NCBI RefSeq assembly: GCF_965118895.1 | Contig: NZ_CBCPJJ010000005.1 | Location: 1-64,000, forward strand | Length of the DNA stretch: 64,000 nucleotides | Reading direction: 5' to 3' | Origin: Rahnella inusitata_A | Lineage (GTDB): Bacteria > Pseudomonadota > Gammaproteobacteria > Enterobacterales > Enterobacteriaceae | Part shown: piece by piece, positions 1 to 8,613 of the stretch | Layout of the letters: the number at the start of each line of letters is the position of its first letter | How positions within the stretch are numbered: position 1 is the stretch's first letter | Notes under the pieces: model-generated | Database searches by the model: none | What the model was told of the DNA's origin: nothing | Seen by the model: only the letters and a program-made list of their open reading frames with translations | Position numbers and translations under genes: made by a program

Positions 1-39
1 GCTGCAACGGCAGGTTTTTTTAATGTGCTTTGCTGATGA

Positions 40-357
40 TCAGTTACGCAGACGTGGCGCCTGAAGCTGGCTGCGAACCGATGCGGCCAGGTCATCCAGA
101 GACGTTTGCTCCGGGTGCGCCCGTGCTGCTTCGTGATCGATCTGAATTTCAGCCAGATAAGTATGCACTGGCTGGCCTTCATCATCTTCCATCACCACGT
201 GATACCAGGGGGCAGCTCGCAGAGAGTCGTCAGTCGCGAGTTCAGCGATATCAGGCTTTTCCAGCGAGTACTGGGCATCGACATCGATTACCACGCCTAA
301 ATAGCCCAACATTCTGTGGCGGACCTGCTGGCCGATACCAAATTTACTGGCAATCAT
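40..357 (-). CDS. hspQ: Heat shock protein HspQ (hemimethylated-DNA-binding YccV family)
   Basis: Small cytosolic heat-shock protein of 105 residues, the usual family length. In E. coli HspQ is a specificity factor for Lon protease and promotes degradation of mutant DnaA. The sequence shows the family signatures IASKFGIGQQVRH at the N-terminus, APWYHVVMEDDEGQPVHTYL in the centre and LQAPRLRN at the C-terminus. Two in-frame ATGs are possible; the second is chosen because AGGAG lies six bases before it, while the first abuts the AGGAG directly. It sits next to rlmI, acyP, tusE, yccA and tRNA-Ser in the same order as in E. coli, which supports the assignment. Confidence 0.95.
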   Translation of the reverse strand: MIASKFGIGQQVRHRMLGYLGVVIDVDAQYSLEKPDIAELATDDSLRAAPWYHVVMEDDEGQPVHTYLAEIQIDHEAARAHPEQTSLDDLAASVRSQLQAPRLRN

Positions 358-480
358 AGTCATCTCCTGAAATTAGTGTCTTATCTTCTATATGGAGATA
401 AAACGCGCTGTTTCAAGTTTCGACCACTTAATCCACTAAACATTCGCCGGTCTGCGGCTAAAACAGCACACCGTGATCAA

Positions 481-1674
481 TCAGTTTGTCACCAGACAGG
501 CGAAACCTTTCAGATATAAGCCTTCCGGATATGCGCCGGTCACCGGATGGTCGGCGGCCTGACGAAACTGTTCGACGAACTGAATTTCGCGATGGGCGTC
601 GAGTGCAGCGTCGGCCAAAATCTTCTGGAAAAGATCTGTAGGCAACAGGCCGGAACAGGAGAAGCTCAGCAGGATACCGCCGGGACGCATAAGTTGCAGA
701 GCCAGCATATTGATATCTTTGTAACCACGGCAGGCACTCGCCAGCTGGTTCTTGTTCTCCACGAACTTCGGCGGGTCCATCACAATCATGTCGAACTGTC
801 TGCCTTCGGTGCGGTATTTACGCAGCAGCTGGAACACGTCTTCGCGCACAAACTCTGCTTTGGACAGATCCAGCTTATTCAGCTCGACGTTCTGACGCGC
901 CACATCCAGCGCCGCCTGAGAAGTATCGACGTTGGTCACTTTAGTACAACCGCCCATCAGCGCCGAAACGGCAAATGCGCCGGTGTATGAGAAGCAGTTC
1001 AGCACGTCACGGCCCGCTGCATAGTTACGTGCGGCAAGGCGGCTGTCGCGCTGGTCGAGATAAAAACCGGTTTTATGGCCTTCTTTGATATCCACCAGCA
1101 GGCTCATGCCGTGTTCCTGAATCGGCAGCAGGGCAGGAGGCTCATCGCCCAGCACATGCCCCTGCACCATTTCCAGACCTTCTTTCTTACGCACGGCCAC
1201 GTCGGAGCGATCCCAAATCGCGCATTCCGGGTAGCAGTGTTGCAGGGCGGCAATCAGCGGCGCGCGCTGATATTCCGCACCGGCAGACAGCAATTGAAGG
1301 ACCAGGAAGTTCTGGAAGCGGTCGATGGTGATACCTGGCAGACCGTCGGATTCACCGGCAATCAGGCGGTAACCGTCCAGACCGTCGCGTTTGGCGATAT
1401 AATTACGCCAGTTCTGCGCCTGCTGTAAACGGTGGATAAAGAAGTCGATGTCAATCTCTTCATCCTGGGTGAAGGTCCAGACTCGGGCACGAATTTGAGA
1501 TGACGGCGAATAGGCACCGCGCGCGAGCCATTTGCCCTGACTGTCTACAATATCAATAGTGTCGCCGGAATTGGCTTTGCCATCGATGCGCTGAACAGCG
1601 CCGGAAAACACCCACGGATGGCGGCGCAGAAGAGATTTTTCGCGGCCTTTGGCCAGAATTAAACGTGCAGTCAT
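481..1674 (-). CDS. rlmI: 23S rRNA m5C1962 methyltransferase RlmI
   Basis: SAM-dependent methyltransferase that makes 5-methylcytosine at position 1962 of 23S rRNA. The product is 397 residues, against 396 in E. coli. It has an N-terminal PUA-type RNA-binding domain (about residues 1-80, including LRRHPWVFSGAV) and a C-terminal Rossmann methyltransferase domain with the SAM-binding segment DVLNCFSYTGAFAV and the catalytic-loop motif MDPPKF. The ATG at 1674 is chosen over the upstream in-frame start because MTARLILAKGREKS is where the family begins. Its promoter region faces that of acyP, which starts 98 bases away on the other strand. Confidence 0.95.
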   Translation of the reverse strand: MTARLILAKGREKSLLRRHPWVFSGAVQRIDGKANSGDTIDIVDSQGKWLARGAYSPSSQIRARVWTFTQDEEIDIDFFIHRLQQAQNWRNYIAKRDGLDGYRLIAGESDGLPGITIDRFQNFLVLQLLSAGAEYQRAPLIAALQHCYPECAIWDRSDVAVRKKEGLEMVQGHVLGDEPPALLPIQEHGMSLLVDIKEGHKTGFYLDQRDSRLAARNYAAGRDVLNCFSYTGAFAVSALMGGCTKVTNVDTSQAALDVARQNVELNKLDLSKAEFVREDVFQLLRKYRTEGRQFDMIVMDPPKFVENKNQLASACRGYKDINMLALQLMRPGGILLSFSCSGLLPTDLFQKILADAALDAHREIQFVEQFRQAADHPVTGAYPEGLYLKGFACLVTN

Positions 1675-1772
1675 AGAATTAGGTTCTGTCGGTTTGGAGA
1701 CAAAAAAGAGCGACATTGTCCGGTCATGCAGGTGAAATTGCAACGAACCATACCGCTAACGGAGAGATTATT

Positions 1773-2051
1773 ATGGCAACAGTCAGTATAGCCGCCTGGG
1801 TGCACGGCATGGTGCAGGGCGTCGGTTTTCGTTTTTCCACGCAACATCAGGCCACCGCATTAGGGCTCACCGGTTACGCCAAAAACCTGGAAGACGGCAG
1901 CGTAGAAGTGGTGATGTGCGGCGAGCAGGAAAAAGTGGAACAGTTGTTAGCCTGGCTGAAACAGGGCGGTCCGAAACATGCGAGGGTGGATCGCGTGCTC
2001 AGTGAACCGACCGCACCCGGCAATTACAGTGATTTTAAAATCAGATACTAA
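1773..2051 (+). CDS. acyP: Acylphosphatase
   Basis: Small cytosolic enzyme (92 residues) that hydrolyses the carboxyl-phosphate bond of acylphosphates. The family motif VHGMVQGVGFRFSTQ near the N-terminus carries the phosphate-binding loop and the catalytic arginine, and GYAKNLEDGSVEV carries the catalytic asparagine. The start is the ATG preceded by GGAGAG at 1761-1766. It is divergent from rlmI and convergent with tusE, as in E. coli, where the locus is called yccX. Confidence 0.93.
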   Translation: MATVSIAAWVHGMVQGVGFRFSTQHQATALGLTGYAKNLEDGSVEVVMCGEQEKVEQLLAWLKQGGPKHARVDRVLSEPTAPGNYSDFKIRY

Positions 2052-2060
2052 AGCGCGGCG

Positions 2061-2390
2061 CTACAGGCATTTCACCGGTTTTGGCAGGCCCGCAATTTTC
2101 GTGGCCTGCCTGGCCGGGCCTTTCGGGAACAGCCGGAACAAATAGCGACTGTTGCCTTTTTCTTCGCCATATTTTTGTGCCATGGCTTTTACCAGCATGC
2201 GCACTGCGGGCGACGTATTGAATTCGAGATAAAATTCGCGAACGAACCGCACCACTTCCCAATGTGCCTCGGTCAGCTCGATACCTTCTTCTTCCGCCAG
2301 GAGCGGCGCCATGCCTTCCTGCCAGTCTTTACTGTTTTTCAGGTAACCCTGTGCGTCGGTTTCAATAACCTGACCGTCAAACTCCAGCAT
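2061..2390 (-). CDS. tusE: Sulfurtransferase TusE (DsrC family)
   Basis: Sulfur-relay protein of 109 residues that accepts sulfur from the TusBCD complex and passes it to MnmA for 2-thiolation of U34 in tRNA. The DsrC fold motifs HWEVVRFVREFYLEFNTSP and KYGEEKGNSRYLFRLFP are present. The penultimate residue is the cysteine that carries the persulfide, in the C-terminal PKPVKCL. It is convergent with acyP, with ten bases between the stops. Confidence 0.95.
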   Translation of the reverse strand: MLEFDGQVIETDAQGYLKNSKDWQEGMAPLLAEEEGIELTEAHWEVVRFVREFYLEFNTSPAVRMLVKAMAQKYGEEKGNSRYLFRLFPKGPARQATKIAGLPKPVKCL

Positions 2391-2451
2391 ACAACCTCAA
2401 ACCTGTAAAAATGCAGTGACCAGTTTAGCAAAAAGCCGTGCCTGACAAAAT

Positions 2452-2476
2452 AAAAAGCCCCGCGGGAAGCGGGGCT
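2452..2476 (-). terminator. Intrinsic terminator of yccA
   Basis: An eight-base GC-rich stem (AGCCCCGC/GCGGGGCT, loop GGGAA) is followed on the minus strand by a run of T. It lies about 50 bases beyond the yccA stop codon. Confidence 0.85.
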
Positions 2477-2527
2477 GCAATTTACTTCGGACTTAATTAA
2501 CGGCGGACTACGCCCAATAAAACCCAA

Positions 2528-3190
2528 TCAGTTACGTGATGACAGGCCGAGGATGCTCAGCAGGCTGACGAACACGTTGTACAGCGAAACATATAAGCTG
2601 ACGGTAGCGCGAATATAATTGGTTTCGCCGCCGTGAATGATGTTACTGGTTTCCCACAAAATCGCGCCCGCCGAGAACAGAATGAACAGGCAACTGATTG
2701 CCAGAGACAGCGCAGGGATTTGCAGGAACAGGTTCGCGACCACCGCGACCAGCAGCACGACAAATCCAGCCATCATCATGCCCGACAGGAACGACATGTC
2801 TTTACGCGTGGTCAACACGTAGGCCGAACAACAGAAGAACACCAATGCTGTACCGCCGAGCGCCAGCATAATAATGTCACCCGCACCGGCTGCCAGCAGC
2901 GAGCTCAGCAACGGCCCGAGCGTGTAACCCATAAAACCGGTCAGCGCAAAGGCGGAAAGAATACCGGCCGGACTGTTTGCGGTGCGATAGGTCAGGAACA
3001 TCAGGCCATAGAAGCCGACAATCGTCAGCAGGAAGCCCGGCGATGGCAGACGCAGAACGGTACTTGCCGTTGCAGTTATGGCCGAAACACCTAAAGTCAG
3101 GGCCAGCAGGAAATACGTATTACGCAATACCCGGTGTGTGCTTAACAACGAGCCTGCGCGCGATGACGAAGAGGCAACGTAACGATCCAT
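2528..3190 (-). CDS. yccA: Bax inhibitor-1 family inner-membrane protein YccA
   Basis: Integral membrane protein of 220 residues with about seven hydrophobic segments. In E. coli YccA is a substrate and modulator of the FtsH protease. The BI-1 family segments FALTGFMGYTLGPLL and YIRATVSLYVSLYNVFVSLL are recognisable, and the N-terminus MDRYVASSSSRAGSLLSTHRVLRNTYFLL matches the enterobacterial orthologue in pattern. The ATG at 3190 is chosen over an upstream start because it begins this conserved N-terminus. It lies next to tRNA-Ser, as in E. coli. Confidence 0.93.
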   Translation of the reverse strand: MDRYVASSSSRAGSLLSTHRVLRNTYFLLALTLGVSAITATASTVLRLPSPGFLLTIVGFYGLMFLTYRTANSPAGILSAFALTGFMGYTLGPLLSSLLAAGAGDIIMLALGGTALVFFCCSAYVLTTRKDMSFLSGMMMAGFVVLLVAVVANLFLQIPALSLAISCLFILFSAGAILWETSNIIHGGETNYIRATVSLYVSLYNVFVSLLSILGLSSRN

Positions 3191-3450
3191 AATAAAATTC
3201 TCACTCTTATAAAAGGATTGGAGTCGGTGAAAATACAATCAGACTGGAGTGTAAGTAGTTGCGCAGCGTCATTAAAGTCGTTTTACCCTTCTTTACCTCG
3301 CCGAACGGGGCAGGGCGCGGTTTGCTGACGCCAAAATCGCCGTAATGATGCTTAAATCATCATTTACGATTTGAATGCCTGTTTTTCAGGCGATTGAACG
3401 GGATCAGGCTTTACAAGAGGATCGGCACTGTTTATAGTTCGCTTCGTTGC

Positions 3451-3538
3451 GGAGGGGTGGCCGAGCGGCTGAAGGCACCGGTCTTGAAAACCGGCGATGG
3501 GAAACCATTCGAGAGTTCGAATCTCTCCTCCTCCGCCA
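3451..3538 (+). tRNA. serT: tRNA-Ser (anticodon TGA), copy 1
   Basis: An 88-base class II tRNA with encoded CCA. The acceptor arm GGAGGGG pairs with the 3' end, the anticodon loop contains TGA at 3485-3487, there is a long variable arm, and the T-arm GAGTTCGAATCTC is intact. It lies next to yccA, the serT position in E. coli. Confidence 0.96.
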
Positions 3539-3552
3539 TAAACAACACAAGA

Positions 3553-3581
3553 AAGCTGCTAAGCAATTAGCGGCTTTTTTT
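3553..3581 (+). terminator. Terminator of tRNA-Ser copy 1
   Basis: The stem GCTGCTAA/TTAGCGGC (one G-U pair) is followed by seven T. The same terminator follows the second tRNA-Ser copy. Confidence 0.75.
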
Positions 3582-3658
3582 GTGCCTGTGATTTGGGTGA
3601 ATTTAAACGAGCGTGGTTTAAATGCTCATAAAATCAACAAACTAGACTGAAAATAATG

Positions 3659-3687
3659 TTTGCATCTTTTCATCGGTCTTGTATACT
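3659..3687 (+). promoter_or_regulatory. Promoter of tRNA-Ser copy 2
   Basis: TTTGCA at 3659-3664 and TATACT at 3682-3687 are spaced by 17 bases. A GC-rich stretch (ACGCCCC) follows the -10, a discriminator typical of stringently controlled stable-RNA promoters. It lies about 45 bases before the second tRNA. Confidence 0.65.
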
Positions 3688-3733
3688 ACGCCCCGTACTG
3701 AACGACTGACGTCGAGAAGTGCTTGTTGTTTAC

Positions 3734-3821
3734 GGAGGGGTGGCCGAGCGGCTGAAGGCACCGGTCTTGAAAACCGGCGATGGGAAACCATTCGAGAGTT
3801 CGAATCTCTCCTCCTCCGCCA
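3734..3821 (+). tRNA. tRNA-Ser (anticodon TGA), copy 2
   Basis: Identical over all 88 bases to the first tRNA-Ser, 283 bases downstream. The 3' flank, including the terminator, is also nearly identical, so the pair looks like a recent tandem duplication. The upstream flank differs and carries its own promoter. Confidence 0.96.
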
Positions 3822-3836
3822 TAAACAACACATCAA

Positions 3837-3864
3837 AGCTGCTAAGCAATTAGCGGCTTTTTTT
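3837..3864 (+). terminator. Terminator of tRNA-Ser copy 2
   Basis: Same stem (GCTGCTAA/TTAGCGGC) and T-run as after the first copy. Confidence 0.75.
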
Positions 3865-4027
3865 GTGCCTGAAATTCCTGCCTTCTCCGTGGTTTTAATG
3901 GTGTTAATTGCCTAAAAAACGCCCCGAATCACACTTCGGGAAGATAAAAAATTTACCCCATTGCCTGTCAGATGTTATGCGCTATGTTGATTTTTAGTTT
4001 CTCAAATGTAACTAGAGGTTAACAATA

Positions 4028-5116
4028 ATGTCGAATAAATTACGTATCTCTCTGATTGCTTCCGCTGTACTGATGTCTTCCTCTGCAATGTCAGCATTAC
4101 CTCAGGGGTATCCGGCCGATTATCAAAAAATCGTCGATGCCGCGACCAAAGAAGGCAAAGTGGTGGTGTATTCCACCACGGACACTAAAGCCGCAGGCCC
4201 GCTGATTCAGGGGTTTGAGGCAACGTATCCGGGTATCAAAGTCGAATATAACGACATGAACAGTACCGAACTGTACAACCGTTATATCAGTGAGCAGGCC
4301 GCAGGCGGCACCAGCGGCGATGTGGTCTGGAGCTCATCGATGGACACCGCGCTGAAGCTGGCGACCGATTACGCTCAGGAATACAAATCGCCGGAGCAGA
4401 GCCAGTTGCCGAAATGGGCGGTGTGGAAAGACAAAGCCTACGGCACCACCTACGAGCCGGTGGTGTTCATCTACAATAAACGGCTGATCCCCGCGGGTGA
4501 CGTCCCTGATTCCCACGCGGCGCTGGCGAAGCTTATCGCCAGCCAGACCGACAAATTCAGCAAAAAAGTCACCACCTATGACATCGAAAAATCCGGTCTC
4601 GGTTTCATGCTGTCGGTACAGGATTTCAAAGCCGATCCCAATTATTTCAAAACGCTGGCTGACGTCGCCAAAGGTGGCTTAGCGGTACAGTCTTCTACCG
4701 GTACCATGATGGAGAGGGTCTCCTCGGGCGAAAACCTGATCGGCTTTAACATCCTCGGCTCCTATGCCGAAGCCCGCGCCAAAACCGATCCGTCACTCGG
4801 TATTTCCTATCCGAAGGATTACACGCTGGTGCTTTCCCGCGTTTCTTTCATCAGTCAGGAATCGAAAAACAGCAACGCAGCCAGACTGTGGCTGGACTAT
4901 GTGTTGTCTGAGAAAGGCCAAAGCATTCTGGCGAATCAGGCCGACATTCCGTCCATCCGTAACGATATCGAAGGCAAAAACGACATCGATGGTCTGACCA
5001 AAATGCTGGGTAACGCGCTCAAGCCAATTCCGGTCGATGAAACCCTGCTGGAATATCTGCAACAGAAAAAACGTCTGGATTACATCAAACAGTGGCGTAC
5101 CGCCGCCGCCAAATAA
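4028..5116 (+). CDS. ABC transporter periplasmic substrate-binding protein (ferric iron/COG1840 type)
   Basis: Periplasmic binding protein of 362 residues with a cleavable signal peptide (hydrophobic core LIASAVLMSSSAMSA). The mature part opens with KEGKVVVYSTTDTKAAGPLIQGFE, the FbpA/AfuA-type lobe, and contains GGTSGDVVWSSSMD and the ligand-pocket-like EPVVFIYNKRL. It is the first gene of a three-gene importer with the fused permease and the ATPase. The family carries ferric iron, 2-aminoethylphosphonate or sugar phosphates; I cannot choose between these from sequence. No obvious Fur box was seen upstream. Confidence 0.85.
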   Translation: MSNKLRISLIASAVLMSSSAMSALPQGYPADYQKIVDAATKEGKVVVYSTTDTKAAGPLIQGFEATYPGIKVEYNDMNSTELYNRYISEQAAGGTSGDVVWSSSMDTALKLATDYAQEYKSPEQSQLPKWAVWKDKAYGTTYEPVVFIYNKRLIPAGDVPDSHAALAKLIASQTDKFSKKVTTYDIEKSGLGFMLSVQDFKADPNYFKTLADVAKGGLAVQSSTGTMMERVSSGENLIGFNILGSYAEARAKTDPSLGISYPKDYTLVLSRVSFISQESKNSNAARLWLDYVLSEKGQSILANQADIPSIRNDIEGKNDIDGLTKMLGNALKPIPVDETLLEYLQQKKRLDYIKQWRTAAAK

Positions 5117-5123
5117 GAATTAC

Positions 5124-5141
5124 GGAGGCGTCCGCGCCTCC
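5124..5141 (+). repeat. Hairpin between binding-protein and permease genes
   Basis: A perfect GGAGGCG/CGCCTCC stem with a four-base loop starts eight bases after the binding-protein stop. It has no T-run, so it is more likely an mRNA-stabilising or attenuating hairpin that favours the binding protein over the permease than a full terminator. Confidence 0.6.
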
Positions 5142-5193
5142 CTTTCTCTTGCCTGATTCCGTTGTTCAGGGTTCCTGACCTAAGGGAAGTAAC

Positions 5194-6963
5194 ATGAATG
5201 CATTGCGCAGAAAGTGGCAAAGTTTGCCGCGTGGCATTGTGGTGCTGATAACCGCGCTGGCTATCTACACTCCGTTGTCGTTCATCGTGATACAAAGTTT
5301 TCTCTCCGCGCCTTTCTTCTCGCCGTCGAAAGAGTGGAGTCTTGAGTCGTTTGAGTTTATTTTCACCGATCCGGATTTTTACAAGGCGCTGAAAAGCGGC
5401 TTTATTCTGGCGTTCGGGCTGGTGGTGATCGCTATCCCGCTGGGCGGAATTCTGGCGTTCCTGATGGTACGCACCGATTTGCCCGGCAGGCGTCTCATCG
5501 AGCCGCTGATTCTGGTGCCGATTTTCGTCTCGCCAATGGTTCTGGGGTTTGGTTATGTGGTCGCTGCCGGGCCGGTAGGCTTTTTCTCGCTGTGGGCGCA
5601 GGCGATTCTCGGATTCGTGCCGTGGAATATCTACGACATGTCGAGCATCGTGGTGATCGCCGGCCTGACCCACGTTCCGCACGCCTATCTCTATATTTCT
5701 TCGGCGTTGCGCAGCGTTGGATCTGACGTCGAAGAGGCCGCGCGAACGGCCGGCGCTTCGCCGTTACAGGTCATGACCGCTGTCAGCCTGCCGATGGTGC
5801 GCCCGTCTATTTTGTACGCCACGGTGTTGTTGTTCTTCCTCGGGCTGGAAGTGTTCGGCCTGATGCTGGTGCTCGGCGACCCCGAAGGCAACATGGTACT
5901 GGCGACCTATCTCTATCAGTTGACTAACAAACTCGGAACGCCTTCTTATCATCTGATGGCCGCCGTCGCTGTGGTGCTGATTTGTATCACCATTCCGCTG
6001 GTAATGTTGCAGCGCCGCCTGATGCGCACCGCCAATCGCTTCGTCACCGTTAAGGGAAAAGCGTCGCAGGCGCGGGCGTTACCGCTGGGTAAATGGCGCT
6101 GGGTGGCGGGCGCAGTGGTGGCTTTCTGGCTGACCGTGACCATCGGCGTCCCGCTTTTGGGTGTGGTTCTGCGGGCGTTCATCTCCAACTGGGGTGTCGG
6201 TGTCTCACTGTGGGATGAGCTGTCGCTGAATACTTTCCGTACCATCTGGGAGCAGCCCAATCTGCTGCGTGCCATCGTCAACTCAATGGCTATTGGCGTG
6301 ATCGGCGGGGCGCTGGCCGTCGCCTGTTATCTGTTTATCGGCATCGCCATGCACCGCAAACCTGATGGCGTGACCCGTTTCCTCGATTACAGCGTGCTGG
6401 TACCGCGCGCCGTTCCGGGGCTGCTGGCCGGTCTGGCCTTCCTGTGGTTATTCCTGTTCCTGCCTATGTGGCTGGATAATGCGCTCAAATCGGGCTGGCT
6501 TTCCGGGATGCCGTGGTCGCAGTGGCTGCGCGATAACCTGGTGGTCTGGTTGCGATCGCTGCGCAGCACGATTTTCAGCGTCTGGCTGGCATATACCGTG
6601 GTGTGGATGGCGTACGGTCTGCGGCTGATTTCCTCGACGCTGTTGCAGGTCGGGCCGGAGTTGGAAGAGGCGGCGCGCAGTGCCGGAGCGACACGCGGGC
6701 AAATTACCCGTCACGTCACCATTCCGCTGTCACGTTACGGCCTGATTGGCTCCTGGCTGCTGATGTTCCTGATTTTCGAACGCGAATATTCCACCGGTGT
6801 GTATCTGCTTTCACCCGGCACGGAAACCATCGGTTCGATGCTGGTTTCCCTGTGGGCGGCCGGAGCGATTGATATCGTCGCCGCGCTCTCCTTTATTAAC
6901 ATCCTGCTGGTGGTGTTAGGTCTGGGTATTGCCCTTCGTTTTGGAGTCAAATTACATGATTGA
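5194..6963 (+). CDS. ABC transporter permease, fused two-domain (FbpB/AfuB type)
   Basis: Inner-membrane permease of 589 residues made of two tandem BPD_transp_1 domains, so one polypeptide supplies both halves of the channel. Each half has its ATPase-docking EAA loop: EEAARTAGASPLQ near residue 180 and EEAARSAGATRGQ near residue 490. About twelve hydrophobic segments are visible. It lies between the binding-protein gene and the ATPase gene, overlapping the latter by eight bases, which indicates coupled translation. Confidence 0.9.
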   Translation: MNALRRKWQSLPRGIVVLITALAIYTPLSFIVIQSFLSAPFFSPSKEWSLESFEFIFTDPDFYKALKSGFILAFGLVVIAIPLGGILAFLMVRTDLPGRRLIEPLILVPIFVSPMVLGFGYVVAAGPVGFFSLWAQAILGFVPWNIYDMSSIVVIAGLTHVPHAYLYISSALRSVGSDVEEAARTAGASPLQVMTAVSLPMVRPSILYATVLLFFLGLEVFGLMLVLGDPEGNMVLATYLYQLTNKLGTPSYHLMAAVAVVLICITIPLVMLQRRLMRTANRFVTVKGKASQARALPLGKWRWVAGAVVAFWLTVTIGVPLLGVVLRAFISNWGVGVSLWDELSLNTFRTIWEQPNLLRAIVNSMAIGVIGGALAVACYLFIGIAMHRKPDGVTRFLDYSVLVPRAVPGLLAGLAFLWLFLFLPMWLDNALKSGWLSGMPWSQWLRDNLVVWLRSLRSTIFSVWLAYTVVWMAYGLRLISSTLLQVGPELEEAARSAGATRGQITRHVTIPLSRYGLIGSWLLMFLIFEREYSTGVYLLSPGTETIGSMLVSLWAAGAIDIVAALSFINILLVVLGLGIALRFGVKLHD

Positions 6964-8026
6964 ATTATCGGTCGAGAATCTGCACTTAACCTACGGCGAC
7001 AATCCTGTGCTGAAAGGTGTGTCGATGGATCTGAAGCGTGGCGAAGTGGTGTCCTTACTCGGGCCTTCTGGCAGTGGCAAAACTACCTTACTGCGCGCGG
7101 TCGCCGGGCTGGAAAAGCCGACGCAGGGCACGATCATTATCGGAAAAAATAAAGTCTACGACGGCACGCCGCGCAGCGAAATTCCCGCCGAGGAGCGCAA
7201 TCTCGGGCTGGTATTTCAGTCCTATGCGCTATGGCCGCACAAAACCGTTTTCGAAAACGTCGCGTACCCGCTGAAACTGCGCAAGGTAGCGTCGGGTGAA
7301 ATCACGCAAAGAGTGCAGGCGGTGCTGGATCAGCTTGGTCTGGGGCATCTGGGCAAACGCCATCCGCATCAGCTTTCCGGTGGTCAGCAACAGCGCGTGG
7401 CGATTGGTCGTGCGCTGGTGTATAACCCGCCGGTGATTTTGCTCGATGAGCCGCTGTCTAACCTCGATGCCAAGCTGCGCGAAGAAGCCCGTGTGTTCCT
7501 GCGCGAACTGATCATCAAACTTGGCCTGTCGGCGCTGATGGTGACGCACGATCAGAACGAAGCGATGGCGATTTCCGACCGCATCCTGCTGCTTAACAAC
7601 GGCAAAATCGAACAGCAGGGCACGCCGCAGGAGATGTACGGTTCGCCCAAAACGCTGTTTACCGCCGAATTCATGGGCAGTAACAACCGACTGCATGGCA
7701 AAGTTACCGACGTGCGCGACGGCAAAGCGCGCATCGAAGGCAAAGACTGGGCGTTGTGGGGGCAGGCAGGCGAAGGCGTCCAGAGCGGGCAAGAGGGCAC
7801 GGCGGTGATCCGCGTCGAACGCGTGGTGCTGGCCGACGGGCCGGGGGATAATCAGCTGGAATTACCGCTGCTGACCAGCATGTACCTTGGAGATCGTTGG
7901 GAATATCTGTTCCGCACCGCCGGCGATGATTTCGTAATCCGCGCCTATGGCACCGATGTACGTGATCCTCAGCACTGCCATCTGGCGTTGCCGGAGCAAC
8001 ATGTGTGGATCTTCCCGAAAGTTTAA
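6956..8026 (+). CDS. ABC transporter ATP-binding protein (FbpC/AfuC type)
   Basis: Cytoplasmic ATPase of 356 residues that powers the importer above. Walker A GPSGSGKTT, signature LSGGQQQR, Walker B VILLDEP and the H-loop VTHDQ are all intact. The C-terminal 120 residues form a TOBE-type regulatory domain. The start at 6956 is used because the usual N-terminal strand (MIELSVENLHLTYGDN) begins there. Confidence 0.92.
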   Translation: MIELSVENLHLTYGDNPVLKGVSMDLKRGEVVSLLGPSGSGKTTLLRAVAGLEKPTQGTIIIGKNKVYDGTPRSEIPAEERNLGLVFQSYALWPHKTVFENVAYPLKLRKVASGEITQRVQAVLDQLGLGHLGKRHPHQLSGGQQQRVAIGRALVYNPPVILLDEPLSNLDAKLREEARVFLRELIIKLGLSALMVTHDQNEAMAISDRILLLNNGKIEQQGTPQEMYGSPKTLFTAEFMGSNNRLHGKVTDVRDGKARIEGKDWALWGQAGEGVQSGQEGTAVIRVERVVLADGPGDNQLELPLLTSMYLGDRWEYLFRTAGDDFVIRAYGTDVRDPQHCHLALPEQHVWIFPKV

Positions 8027-8060
8027 CGAGTTAACTTAAGGCAACGGCTTGACACTCGCA

Positions 8061-8086
8061 GGGGGAATCCGCAAATTGGTTCCCCC
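8061..8086 (+). terminator. Probable terminator of the ABC operon
   Basis: GGGGGAA/TTCCCCC stem with a 12-base loop, 34 bases after the ATPase stop, followed by a short T-rich stretch. The weak T-run keeps the call moderate. Confidence 0.55.
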
Positions 8087-8109
8087 TGATTGTTTAAAAC
8101 GGTTTTTCC

Positions 8110-8601
8110 ATGACTCAAAACACCTCCCCCACTGATACCGTAAAAATCGCCAGTCTGGCTGATGTCCCGCAATACCTTGAGACTGTCACCGAATATCTGC
8201 ACGGTGAATGGTCTGATTTCGCCCACTGGGCACAAAAAGATTTTATTCGTCAACGCCTCGAACAGCGTCTCCTCAGTCGTGGCCGCCAGTGTGTGTTAAT
8301 CGCATTGGATGAAAACGAGCAGGTGGTGGGAACAGCTGGCGTGATGCGCTATGAGCTCAGCGATGTCGCCGAGCGCAAATACTGGCTCGGCGAAGTGTTC
8401 ACCTGCCATCATCTGCGCGGGAAAGGGATCGGTTCGGCGCTGGTCAAAGCCTGTATCGAGCGTTCACGTGCTGCCGGTATTGATACGCTGTGGCTGTATA
8501 CGCCCGATCAGCAGGGCCTGTATGGGCGTCTCGGCTGGCAGGGGGTGGAACAGCGCGAGCAGTCCGGTGAGTGGGTCACGGTGATGAAATTACCGTTGTA
8601 A
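8110..8601 (+). CDS. GNAT family N-acetyltransferase
   Basis: A 163-residue cytosolic acetyltransferase of unknown substrate. Motif A for acetyl-CoA binding is clear (CHHLRGKGIGSALVKAC), followed by the usual LYxxLGW-type strand (LYGRLGWQGVEQREQ). It follows the ABC importer on the same strand, 83 bases after its stop and behind a hairpin, so it is probably transcribed separately. The start lacks a strong ribosome-binding site. Confidence 0.85.
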   Translation: MTQNTSPTDTVKIASLADVPQYLETVTEYLHGEWSDFAHWAQKDFIRQRLEQRLLSRGRQCVLIALDENEQVVGTAGVMRYELSDVAERKYWLGEVFTCHHLRGKGIGSALVKACIERSRAAGIDTLWLYTPDQQGLYGRLGWQGVEQREQSGEWVTVMKLPL

Positions 8602-8613
8602 TACGCTCGTTTT

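Noticed and set aside
3447..3915. Two open frames with near-identical peptides (3447-3650 and 3679-3915)
   Set aside because: They are read-through of the two identical tRNA-Ser genes; the peptide similarity only reflects the tRNA duplication.
4028..8026. Fur-regulated ferric siderophore uptake
   Set aside because: No Fur box was seen and there is no outer-membrane receptor or siderophore gene; the substrate of this importer is left open.
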